This document shows, piece by piece, positions 6,982-14,700 of a stretch of DNA of 19,446 nt; the first letter of the stretch is position 1; each line of letters begins with the position of its first letter. The notes under the pieces were generated by a model, which saw only the letters and a program-made list of their open reading frames with translations, made no database searches and had not been told where the DNA came from. The position numbers were made by a program, and so were the translations under genes. Source of the stretch: CAZDDA01 sp964568045 (GTDB lineage Bacteria; Bipolaricaulota; Bipolaricaulia; UBA7950; UBA9294); contig CAZMOL010000028.1 in assembly GCA_964568045.1 (NCBI GenBank), positions 1 through 19,446 on the forward strand, given 5' to 3'.

Positions 6982-7938
6982 ATGTCTTGGAGCCAAACCC
7001 TCAAGAATCGTCAGCAGATCCGTGCTCGGATAGAAGCCGGCAATGAAATCGGGGTAATGTTCAGCGATATCCGTGGCTTCTCCTCCTATACAGCCCGCCA
7101 AGGGGATCGAGCCGCCTATCGCCTCTCCAAACTCCACGAGGAACTGCTTGAGAAAACCATCGAGGAACACGGAGGAATCATCGCCAAAAAGATGGGGGAC
7201 GGGATCATGGCAGCATTCTCCGATTCATCGCAAGCAATCCAAGCAGCGGCAAAACTCCAACGGGAGATCCGGTCACGCAATAAGCAATCTCCGGAAGATC
7301 CCATTGATGTAGGAATTGGTCTGACCTGCGGTACGCCAATCATGACCGATGTGGATCTTATCGGCCATTCGGTCAACCTCTCTCAACGGCTTTCCAGTTT
7401 GGCAAAAGGCGGGCAGATCCTCGTTACAGAACGGGTGAGAAGCTCGGCAACCCTTCAAAAGGGGCTTCATTATCTTTCTCTGGGTGAGCGGGAGCTGAAG
7501 GGGTTGGGAAGGCAACAGATCTATGAGGTCGCGTGGATGGCAGAGGTCTCTCGCCTCTCAGATGGCGAAGACCGTTTGACCCTGGTTCTGACCGAGCGGG
7601 GAACAGTAGTGATAGAACTGGCCAAGCAACAGCTCCCCGATACTCACGAAGGTCGAGAACGAGCACGAAATGGTCAGGGTGCTCGTCTAGGTCGATTGCA
7701 CCGAAGTCTCTCCCTCTTCACGCGTAAAGTAATGGACACACCACTGGACACTTCCGATATCGCGCGCGAGTACAACTTGGACCAAATAGGAGTCTTCCCC
7801 ATTGGAAAGGACGTGATCGTCCAGCTGGAGAATAAGAATCTTCGTCTACGACGTGTAGACTCCGCCGCAGCTTCTACCTTCCTCACAAAGCTTAACGAGT
7901 CAAAGAAACAACGCGCGAAGCCACCTGCTGCCTCTTGA
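6982..7938 (+). CDS. Soluble class III adenylate cyclase
   Basis: A 318-residue cytoplasmic protein with no membrane segment; the catalytic domain comes first (about residues 22-180). Every class III catalytic residue is visible: metal-binding Asp29 (FSDIRGFSSY) and Asp73 (KKMGDG), adenine-selecting Lys69 and Asp125 (DLIGHSVN), and transition-state Asn132 and Arg136 (VNLSQRL). The Lys/Asp pair predicts ATP rather than GTP as substrate, making cAMP. Residues about 185-318 form a region I do not recognise, ending in a basic, low-complexity tail. The ATG at 6982 is preceded by GGAGG with nine-base spacing. The divergent neighbour encodes a cNMP-binding domain, so enzyme and receptor probably form one signalling unit. 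Confidence 0.93.
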   Translation: MSWSQTLKNRQQIRARIEAGNEIGVMFSDIRGFSSYTARQGDRAAYRLSKLHEELLEKTIEEHGGIIAKKMGDGIMAAFSDSSQAIQAAAKLQREIRSRNKQSPEDPIDVGIGLTCGTPIMTDVDLIGHSVNLSQRLSSLAKGGQILVTERVRSSATLQKGLHYLSLGERELKGLGRQQIYEVAWMAEVSRLSDGEDRLTLVLTERGTVVIELAKQQLPDTHEGRERARNGQGARLGRLHRSLSLFTRKVMDTPLDTSDIAREYNLDQIGVFPIGKDVIVQLENKNLRLRRVDSAAASTFLTKLNESKKQRAKPPAAS

Positions 7939-8110
7939 GTAGGGAGAGCTCGCCACAGAAAGGCGATGAGCATATATGAGTGTATTTCCTAGAATAAACT
8001 TGTCAGCCACTGCTGGAATGACCTTGAGAAACCCTGTCGCCTCATCTAGGAATGTAGTCGAAGAATCATTCGTTGCCTCACGAGAAAATGTACTCCAGAG
8101 TTGTAACGTC

Positions 8111-8561
8111 TTAGTTCTCCTTGTGCTCATTTCTCTTTGACTGGGTCACCGCGCTCAATCTGTCTTGCAGCCCCATGTTCGCTCTTTTCAGTTCGACGGG
8201 ATTCATGGTCGCGTATTCCTGCTTAAACTCCTCCTCGTTTCGTTCGGCAATTAAGAACGATCCCAACATCCTCTGGAATGGGGTCCTTGCTCGATCGTAC
8301 TTCTTCTTCACCCTGCTCCCAAGCCGTATCTTCTCAGCCAGCTTTATCACCGCCTGAAAGAATTTCGTGTATAGGCAAAGAGCATCATAGAGTTCATTCA
8401 GTACAATCAGTTCTTCTTCGGTATCGTGACGGTGGTATCCTACCGCCCTTCTCACCACAGAGTAGTTCTTCTGTTCCACAAAGCAGTTGTCATTCTTCCG
8501 GTGAGGCCTGCTCCGCGTGAAGGCAATCTTGCCAAAGCACTTGATGAAAAGTCCGCTTTAG
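8111..8561 (-). pseudogene. 3' remnant of an integrase-core (DDE) transposase
   Basis: Only the last approximately 150 codons of a transposase normally about 400 residues remain. The frame can be followed back from the annotated-looking GTG at 8479 to a stop near 8562 and contains FTRSRPHRKNDN then VEQKNYSVVRRAVGY, whose Glu is the third DDE catalytic residue. Next come LNELYDALCLYTKFFQ and YDRARTPFQRML, hallmarks of the integrase-type transposases often labelled ISNCY/rve. Upstream, the short FIKCFGKIAFTRSRP stretch looks like an internally deleted version of the family's FIN...FTRSRP segment, so the remnant is degraded. It lies between the convergent cyclase and DUF1028 genes. No clear terminal inverted repeats were found in 7939-8110 or 8562-8591, so element ends are undefined. 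Confidence 0.85.
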
Positions 8562-8591
8562 GTATTTTTTACTGCTGTAATTTGACAGGCC

Positions 8592-9470
8592 TCAGTGCGA
8601 TTCCCTTGGCAGTCTCTCCATATGGTGAAGAATTCGCAGGTCGAACTGCTCGTCGTCCCGTAAGTGTTCCTCAAGGTTCTCGGTCCCGCAGAGGCTGAAC
8701 AGCGCTTGCTCCAACTCGGCGGACCAGACACCGTCAGGATCTCCAGGATAATAGCCGAGTGTTGACAGCGCCTCCTGGACGGCGCGGGTAATCTCGGCGT
8801 TGCGGGGAACGAGATCCGCTGGCTTGGGAGACGCAAAGTACAGTTGATGCAGCTCGAATATCCGTTCCAGTTCTTCGATAGGAGTTGGATGATCATCGAC
8901 GCGCAGATCGACGTAGCGGTCGTTGAATCCCCCGTAACCGCCCTCCTCTTTGACCACAAGCAGCGCGGCTGATTGCTGCCCACGGCGATCACCACCCGCT
9001 TTCTGCCCCGCCTTCAAAGCCATCAACAGACGCACCGCGAGGCAAGTATCCTGTATGGTGGTGAAGGTGTCAGCCATTGCTTCCACCGTCTTCTCAGAAA
9101 CGAGGATGTTCCCCTGGCAGGCAAACCCATCTTCGGTGATCCCGCCGGCCCAATCGAGGCATTTGGCACCGGTGAAGGAGGCCGAACGGCCATGAGCATC
9201 AACGATGCCTGCCTGCCGCAACTCCCTGCCCGGATCGTCGTCTACGAGCTTATCGAGGGCCTCCTGTGCAGAAAGCCCCCGCTGAAGGAGCGCCAGCCCC
9301 CTTGGGCCATAGGTTGTATTGACATAAGACTGGGTGGCTACTGCCCCAATACCTGCCTTGGCCCACGGAACGGTCGACCCGACAGCCAAGAACTTCGATT
9401 GGACAGCGATCCCCCATTCTCCGGTCTTGAGATCGCATGCAACGATCGAGAACGTGCTCGGTACAATCAC
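8592..9470 (-). CDS. DUF1028 (Ntn-hydrolase-like) protein with putative peptidoglycan-binding tail
   Basis: A 292-residue protein starting at a GTG with AAGGAGG five bases upstream. Residues 6-205 match DUF1028, with the characteristic start TFSIVACD, then GEWGIAVQSKFLAVG, VPWAKAGIGAVATQSYVN and GFACQGNIL. Family members are regarded as Ntn-hydrolase-like, in which the Thr of TFSI would be the nucleophile after N-terminal trimming; this is inference. Residues about 225-290 (LGYYPGDPDGVW, LEEHL) resemble the small putative peptidoglycan-binding domain found at the end of some DUF1028 proteins. No signal peptide is visible. It is the last gene of a peptide-importer operon, 13 bases after the second permease, suggesting it acts on imported peptides or amide-containing compounds. 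Confidence 0.9.
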   Translation of the reverse strand: MIVPSTFSIVACDLKTGEWGIAVQSKFLAVGSTVPWAKAGIGAVATQSYVNTTYGPRGLALLQRGLSAQEALDKLVDDDPGRELRQAGIVDAHGRSASFTGAKCLDWAGGITEDGFACQGNILVSEKTVEAMADTFTTIQDTCLAVRLLMALKAGQKAGGDRRGQQSAALLVVKEEGGYGGFNDRYVDLRVDDHPTPIEELERIFELHQLYFASPKPADLVPRNAEITRAVQEALSTLGYYPGDPDGVWSAELEQALFSLCGTENLEEHLRDDEQFDLRILHHMERLPRESH

Positions 9471-9483
9471 TCAAACCTCCTTT

Positions 9484-10356
9484 TCAGTAGCGCTGCACCT
9501 TGGGGTCTAGCGCGTCGCGTAGTCCGTCGCCGATGAAATTCAGTGCAAGCACCACGAGGGAGATTGCCATGCCTGCGAACAGCGACAGGTGCGGCGCCGT
9601 GCGCAGGTACTTGCTGCCGTTGCTCAGCATCAGTCCCCATTCGGCATCGGGGGGCTGGGCGCCCAGCCCCAGGAAGCTCATTCCTGCTCCTGCCATGATC
9701 ATCCAGCCGACGTCCAATGTGGCAGCCACGATCATCGGAGCGACCACATTCGGCAACAGATGCCTAAGGATAATCCTCACCGGTGGTGCCCCCACGGCTT
9801 TGGCCGCTTGGATGAACTCCCTGTCCATCAACCCGAGGACCGACCCCCGCACAATGCGTGTGTAATAGGGTACGCCAGCAATAGCCAGGGCGATCATCGT
9901 GTTCCTCAAACCGGGACCCAAGGACGCAACGATAGCGATGGCGAGCAGGATGTAAGGGAAGGCCATCAGAACATCGATGAATCGCATGATCGTGAGATCC
10001 CATCCACCGCGTAAGTATCCAGTGACAAGGCCGAGAATCAGGCCGACACCCAAGGCAAGGAGTACCGCAAAAAACCCGACGGCAATCGAGATTCGGCCTC
10101 CCCATACCAGTCGACTTAAGTAGTCTCGGCCGAGTTCATCCGCCCCGAGGAGATGACCGCTCTGCCCGGGGCTAGCAAGGCGATCGCGCAGCTCAATTAC
10201 ATTGGGGTCGGGCAACCCCAGGTAGGGGGCAAGCAGCGAGGCGAGCAACAGACCGCACAGCACGACGAAGCTGACAAGCGCCGTGCGATCTCGTACCAGT
10301 TGTCGCAGCGCTCGGACCCATTCGGATTGCCTTTTGTATCCGTTCGTCTTAGTCAT
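9484..10356 (-). CDS. Peptide ABC importer permease, DppC/OppC-like
   Basis: A 290-residue inner-membrane subunit. Its N-terminal helix (about 27-45) is followed by HLLGADELGRDYLSRLVWGGR, the signature of DppC/OppC proteins (OppC_N domain). The remaining helices belong to the BPD_transp_1 fold. The coupling loop is EFIQAAKAVGAPPVRIILRHLLPN, and the C-terminus FIGDGLRDALDPK is diagnostic of the family. Its ATG overlaps the stop of the partner permease by 8 bases (ATGACTAA). Partner ATPases (DppD/DppF type) are not encoded in the window. Confidence 0.94.
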   Translation of the reverse strand: MTKTNGYKRQSEWVRALRQLVRDRTALVSFVVLCGLLLASLLAPYLGLPDPNVIELRDRLASPGQSGHLLGADELGRDYLSRLVWGGRISIAVGFFAVLLALGVGLILGLVTGYLRGGWDLTIMRFIDVLMAFPYILLAIAIVASLGPGLRNTMIALAIAGVPYYTRIVRGSVLGLMDREFIQAAKAVGAPPVRIILRHLLPNVVAPMIVAATLDVGWMIMAGAGMSFLGLGAQPPDAEWGLMLSNGSKYLRTAPHLSLFAGMAISLVVLALNFIGDGLRDALDPKVQRY

Positions 10357-11299
10357 AGCGGAGAGACGGATTCACGTAGGCATAAGACATGTCGACGATG
10401 AGATTGATGAGAACGTAGGACAAGGCGATCAACAGGATCGAACCTTGAACAATCGGAAAGTCCCTCGCCAAGATGCCGTTGACGATGAGGTTTCCGATTC
10501 CCGGCCAGGAGAAGATCGCCTCCACAAAGACCGATCCCGCAAAGACAAATCCCAACTGCATGCCAATGACGGTCAAGATGGGAACAAGCGCGTTTCTCAG
10601 CGCGTGCTTCAGTAGCACCATCGTTTCCGTCAGCCCCTTGGAACGCGCGGCTTTGATGTAGTCTTCCTGGATGACCTCGAGCATGGATGAGCGCGTCATG
10701 CGGGCGATGAGTGCCATCGGTTCTGCCGAGAGGGCCAAGACCGGTAGAATCAGATGGTACAACATGTCCCCAGCTCCGCCTCCCCCCACCGAGGACACCA
10801 TCCCCGATGTGGGCAACCACCCCAAGCGCACGCCGAAGACCAGTTGAAAGATGAGCCCCAACCAGAAGACCGGGATACTGAATCCGACAATTGCGAAGAA
10901 AGTGAACAGGCGGTCCCATCCGGTCTGCCGTTTGAAGACCGCGGCAATACCCGCGCCGATCCCGCCTAGACTCGCCAGCAGTAGAGCGGAGAAACCGAGA
11001 AGGGCTGTAGACTTAAACCGGGACGTTACGAGGGGAAACACTCGGCGTCGCAGTTGGATGGAGCGCCCCCAGTCACCGGTCAGGATGCGGGTAAGCCAAG
11101 AGAAGTACTGGACCGGCAAGGGGCGATCCATCCCCAGTTCTGTTCGCACCCGTTCAATCGTCGTTTTGGTTGCCCGGGGACCCAGCATGATCTTGACCGG
11201 GTCCCCGGGTGCTAAGTACATCGTCAGAAAGACCAAGAAGGTGACCCCCACAAGGACGGGTACGAGCCAAAGTAACCGCCGAATGAGATAAGTGATCAT
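10349..11299 (-). CDS. Peptide ABC importer permease, DppB/OppB-like
   Basis: A 316-residue inner-membrane subunit opening with MITYLIRRLLW and a first helix, then the DppB-typical LAPGDPVKIMLGP region (about 30-43). About six helices follow. The coupling loop reads DYIKAARSKGLTETMVLLKHALRN, and the family motif EAIFSWPGIGNLIVN is present near residue 263. The start lies 24 bases after the binding-protein stop; a GAGAGG abuts the ATG. It should form a heterodimer channel with the DppC-like protein encoded next. Confidence 0.94.
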   Translation of the reverse strand: MITYLIRRLLWLVPVLVGVTFLVFLTMYLAPGDPVKIMLGPRATKTTIERVRTELGMDRPLPVQYFSWLTRILTGDWGRSIQLRRRVFPLVTSRFKSTALLGFSALLLASLGGIGAGIAAVFKRQTGWDRLFTFFAIVGFSIPVFWLGLIFQLVFGVRLGWLPTSGMVSSVGGGGAGDMLYHLILPVLALSAEPMALIARMTRSSMLEVIQEDYIKAARSKGLTETMVLLKHALRNALVPILTVIGMQLGFVFAGSVFVEAIFSWPGIGNLIVNGILARDFPIVQGSILLIALSYVLINLIVDMSYAYVNPSLRYD

Positions 11300-11323
11300 C
11301 CTCTCAGTCTTTCGCCGTATCCG

Positions 11324-12889
11324 TTATTCGAAGGTTACCCGCTCGAAGCGGAGGATCCCTTGTGTCGGCTGGAACACGAAGCCCTGGATCCCGGCCTTCA
11401 TCACAAAAGTCTCGTAGGCGTGATCCACCCAGATCCACGGGGAGTCTTCGCAGATGAGCTTCTGCGCTTCCACGTAGAGCGGCAGGCGCTTGTCAGTGTC
11501 AAGCTCGACCCTCGCCTCGCGAAGTAGGCGATCCACCTCTTCGTTCTTGTAGAACGATTCGTTGAAACCATCCAACGGCCATTGTTCCCCACTCAACAGA
11601 ATGTATAGGAAATTGTCCGGATCGCCATTGTCCATGATCCAGGACATCTCATGCATCGGGGGAATCTCTTCCGCCGGGGGTCCGAAGACCTTATCCAGAT
11701 ATGTTCCCCACTCCCACGTTTGGATGTTAGCGGTAACGCCAACTGCAGAGAGATACGCCTGAATGGCGGTTGCCATTTCTACCGGCTGTTGCATCCCAGA
11801 CCCGGTTTCCGGAACCCAGAATTCGACTTCAAACCCATTGGGATAGCCGGCTTGAGCGAGCAGATCGCGGGCCTTCTGTGGGTTGTAATCGTAGAGCTTT
11901 ACGTCTTCGGTGTAGCTCCACACGTTTGTCGGCAACGGGTTAACGGCCACCTCGCCGGTGTTGCGCAGAATGCTATCGACAATCGCCTTCTTGTCCACGG
12001 CATAGTGCACGGCTTGGCGGACGAGCTTGTTGTCAAACGGCGGCATTTGGCAGTTCAACACAATCCACCACGTGTGCTGCCCGAGCTTTGCTACCACGTC
12101 AAAATCCGGATCCGCACGCAGCCGCGCCACGTCTTCCGGAGGTGGGTTGACCATGAAGTCCACTTCTCCGGTTTCCAGGGCGGCCAATCGGCTCTGGGGG
12201 TTGATGATCGGTCGGAAAATCAGGGTGTCCAGCGTAGCTGGTTCGCCCCAATACGTGAGATTGCGGTCGAGAACGACCCTCACTCCCGGTTCCCACTCGC
12301 GGAATTGAAACGGACCGGTTCCGACGGGATGCACCACGATGTCCGCTCCGTATTCTTCGAGGGATTCCGGGCTGACAAAGGCGGCCGACATCATCGCCAG
12401 GTTCTTCAGGAAAGGAGCAAAGGTATACTTGAGGTGCAATACCAGCGTATAGTCATCCACCACCTCGATCGCGTCGATCATTCCCAAGGTGAAATCCGCG
12501 TATCCAAAAACGCCTGTGTCGTAATAGGGGTGATCGGGGTCCGTCGTCCTCTCAAAATTAAACTTCACGTCATCCGCTGTGAATGTTGTGCCGTCATGGA
12601 AGAAGACACCTTTGAGTAGATGAAAAGTGTACGTCAATCCATCGTCTGAGATGTCCCACGATTCGGCCAAACCCGTCTTGATCTCCGTGGTTCCTGGCTT
12701 AAATTGCGTCAAGGTATCAAACAGCGCTGCCGCTGCACGGACCGAGTTGTAATCCGTGAGCTGATGAGGATCTAGCGATGTCGGTTCTGCTTCAAGTCCC
12801 ACCACCAACGTACCAGCCGCAAAGCACGTGCCCACCAAACCACCTACTAACATTAGGGTGCAAAATACTACCGCCCATGTCGTACGCAT
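11324..12889 (-). CDS. Peptide/solute-binding protein, DppA/OppA-like (SBP family 5)
   Basis: A 521-residue exported binding protein. I place the start at the ATG at 12889, with a strong AGGAGGTGA seven bases upstream. An in-frame ATG at 12916 would put that ribosome site inside the gene. The signal peptide (about residues 1-25) ends near CFAAG; the Cys context is not a good lipobox. The mature protein begins LVVGLEAEPTSLDPH, the standard opening of family 5 binding proteins, followed by LAESWDISDDGLTYTFHL, GVFFHDGTTFTADDVKFNFER and GTGPFQF. C-terminal lobes contain YNPQKARDLLAQAGYPNGF. It captures the ligand for the two downstream permeases. Dipeptides or oligopeptides are likely, but nickel, glutathione or sugar oligomers are known for relatives. 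Confidence 0.93.
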   Translation of the reverse strand: MRTTWAVVFCTLMLVGGLVGTCFAAGTLVVGLEAEPTSLDPHQLTDYNSVRAAAALFDTLTQFKPGTTEIKTGLAESWDISDDGLTYTFHLLKGVFFHDGTTFTADDVKFNFERTTDPDHPYYDTGVFGYADFTLGMIDAIEVVDDYTLVLHLKYTFAPFLKNLAMMSAAFVSPESLEEYGADIVVHPVGTGPFQFREWEPGVRVVLDRNLTYWGEPATLDTLIFRPIINPQSRLAALETGEVDFMVNPPPEDVARLRADPDFDVVAKLGQHTWWIVLNCQMPPFDNKLVRQAVHYAVDKKAIVDSILRNTGEVAVNPLPTNVWSYTEDVKLYDYNPQKARDLLAQAGYPNGFEVEFWVPETGSGMQQPVEMATAIQAYLSAVGVTANIQTWEWGTYLDKVFGPPAEEIPPMHEMSWIMDNGDPDNFLYILLSGEQWPLDGFNESFYKNEEVDRLLREARVELDTDKRLPLYVEAQKLICEDSPWIWVDHAYETFVMKAGIQGFVFQPTQGILRFERVTFE

Positions 12890-12949
12890 TGAAACGTCAC
12901 CTCCTATGGTTTGCAACCCAAACGACGTTGCCTAAACAAAGGATGTTTC

Positions 12950-12973
12950 GTACCTCCCACCTCCTTTCGGTAC
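12950..12973. repeat. Inverted repeat GTACC/GGTAC in the peptide-importer leader
   Basis: GTACC (12950-12954 on the plus strand reads GTACC) and GGTAC (12969-12973) flank a 14-base loop. On the transcribed minus strand the loop contains AAAGGAGGTGG, a perfect ribosome-site-like sequence with no usable start codon close downstream. It lies about 70 bases before the real binding-protein start. Confidence 0.3.
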
Positions 12974-13001
12974 AACTCGAATCGATCTTAGCAAACATCG
13001 A

Positions 13002-13030
13002 ATTATACTGACCTTAGCACACGTTTGCAC
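13002..13030 (-). promoter_or_regulatory. Candidate promoter of the peptide-importer / DUF1028 operon
   Basis: On the minus strand a perfect TATAAT (13007-13002) is preceded, after 17 bases, by GTGCAA (13030-13025), a poor -35. Initiation near 12995 gives an approximately 105-base leader. The rest of the 12890-13182 gap holds no recognisable gene. Confidence 0.4.
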
Positions 13031-13182
13031 GGAAGCGGATGCGTACATCTTATATCATCCACTAGGCTAATAGAACATGTAATAAGCACACTTTCAGCTC
13101 AAAGTTATAGCAATCCATTTCCGCTACCGGTTTAGGCCAGGAGTCAAGATAAGGGGTATTTGCTAAGAGCGCCAGGCGCGGC

Positions 13183-14700
13183 CTATTGAACCCCGTGGAA
13201 CAAAGAGCGAACGAGCATCAAGACGGGGATAATCTCCAACCGCCCAATCCACATGTTGAAACACAAGACAAGTTTGCTCAGTGTCGGCATGCTCGGCGCT
13301 GTGATTCCTGCCGATAGGCCAACATTGCCTTGGGCGCTGGCTACCTCGAAGATCACGTCGGAAAGGGTAAAATGCGGCGGGGAGGCGTGCAACAACACGA
13401 TCACACCTCCACCAAGGAAGACAAGCCACAAGAAGGTGATCAGGGAGGCATCCTCCAACCGTTGTCCCACATCGCTCTCATCGACTGCTGTCGATCCGAT
13501 CCGGAAAGGAACAATCGCTCCTCGTGGGGAGACGATCTTGCGAAACCGCCACCCCACTCCCTTCATCAGGATCAGCATGCGGATCACCTTAATTCCCCCA
13601 GCCGTTGACCCGGCCGCTCCACCAAAGAACATACCTGCAGCAAGAAGAAGCTTCGCCGTTGTGCTCCACGAACCGATATTGGCCGTTTGAAAGCCCGTGC
13701 ATGTCATCGCCGAAACAAACTGGAACGCTGAATCGCGTAGACCGCGAAGCGGGCCCAAGACCAGTCCGTTCTCCAAAGCAAGGAGCGCAATCCCCACTAC
13801 GAGAAGGATAAGAAGCCAGCGGGTCTGGAAGTCTTGCACCAAGACCTTCCCCTTCCCTCGCATCAGCTCGTAATGCACAGCAAAGCTGATCGCTCCAAAC
13901 AACATAATCGGCAACAAGATCAACTCAATGGATACACTGTTGTAGGAGGCCATACTGTTATCGGTTACGGAGAACCCACCCGTGGAGATACCGGTCATCG
14001 CGTGATTAACCGCATCCCAGATCGGCATCCCTGCCCCCCACAGAGAGACGACACTGATGAACGTGTACAGCAGAAAGATCCACCACATCGTGCGCAGGGT
14101 CGAGACGATGCTCGGGTGGATCTTCTCCCCCCGTGCTTCGGCGTAGTAAAGACTGTGGGTACCGGATCCCGGACGGGGACCAGCGAGGATTGCCAGCATG
14201 AGGACGATCACTCCCATTCCGCCGATCCATTCAGAGAAACTACGCCACCACTGAATGGTCTTTGGCAGCAGATCGGCACGAGCTGCCATCGTCAGGCCAG
14301 TCCCGGTGTAGCCAGAGACCGCTTCAAAGAAGGCGCTTGCAGGGTCTGTGAAATACAGAAGCGTTGTCGAACCAACACCGCTGCGCTGCGCGAATATCGC
14401 TGTGAGCACGAATGGAAGTGACCCCAATGCAGCGACTAGCAGCCAGCCAAACGAGGCAATAATCATTCCATGCCTCAGCTTGGTCTCTCCTGCATTTCGG
14501 AATGGGAGATAAAGGCAGATCCCCAGTCCCAAGGAGACAACAGCTGTAATACCGAGGGGAAGGAAAGCAAAGGGCTCATTAAAGATTAACGGAACGACAA
14601 GCGACAGGAAGGCCATAATGCCCACAACTGGCACGAGTAGGCCTAGGTCACGCAGGATAATTTGCAGGTCTTGATTTACGCTAAGAGCTGGGATCCTCAT
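13183..14700 (-). CDS. trkH: TrkH-type potassium uptake channel subunit
   Basis: A 505-residue integral membrane protein of the TrkH/KtrB superfamily, forming the K+ pathway in the inner membrane. Four pore-loop filter segments can be seen: SGYTGTGL (129-136), TGISTGGFS (236-244), TCTGFQTAN (333-341) and QGNVGLSAG (near 467). Each supplies one strand of the fourfold pseudo-symmetric filter. About ten hydrophobic helices surround them. KVIRMLILMKG resembles the cytoplasmic helix following filter three. Its ATG overlaps the stop of the regulatory gene upstream (ATGA, 4 bases), so the two are co-translated. Length matches TrkH (about 480-510) better than KtrB. Confidence 0.93.
   Translation of the reverse strand: MRIPALSVNQDLQIILRDLGLLVPVVGIMAFLSLVVPLIFNEPFAFLPLGITAVVSLGLGICLYLPFRNAGETKLRHGMIIASFGWLLVAALGSLPFVLTAIFAQRSGVGSTTLLYFTDPASAFFEAVSGYTGTGLTMAARADLLPKTIQWWRSFSEWIGGMGVIVLMLAILAGPRPGSGTHSLYYAEARGEKIHPSIVSTLRTMWWIFLLYTFISVVSLWGAGMPIWDAVNHAMTGISTGGFSVTDNSMASYNSVSIELILLPIMLFGAISFAVHYELMRGKGKVLVQDFQTRWLLILLVVGIALLALENGLVLGPLRGLRDSAFQFVSAMTCTGFQTANIGSWSTTAKLLLAAGMFFGGAAGSTAGGIKVIRMLILMKGVGWRFRKIVSPRGAIVPFRIGSTAVDESDVGQRLEDASLITFLWLVFLGGGVIVLLHASPPHFTLSDVIFEVASAQGNVGLSAGITAPSMPTLSKLVLCFNMWIGRLEIIPVLMLVRSLFHGVQ

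Noticed and set aside
7986..8052. TTCCTAGA/TCTAGGAA inverted repeat as transposon ends
   Set aside because: The two arms are only 51 bases apart and both lie on one side of the transposase remnant, so they cannot be its two termini.
11651..12619. 322-codon plus-strand open frame
   Set aside because: It lies entirely antisense to the peptide-binding protein gene and has no family similarity.
12904..12960. 18-residue leader peptide before the peptide-binding protein gene
   Set aside because: The GTG would directly abut its ribosome-site sequence with no spacer, so initiation is implausible, and there is no run of regulatory codons.
13168..13182. GCGCC/GGCGC hairpin after trkH as a terminator
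   Set aside because: The loop would be a single base and no T run follows on the minus strand.
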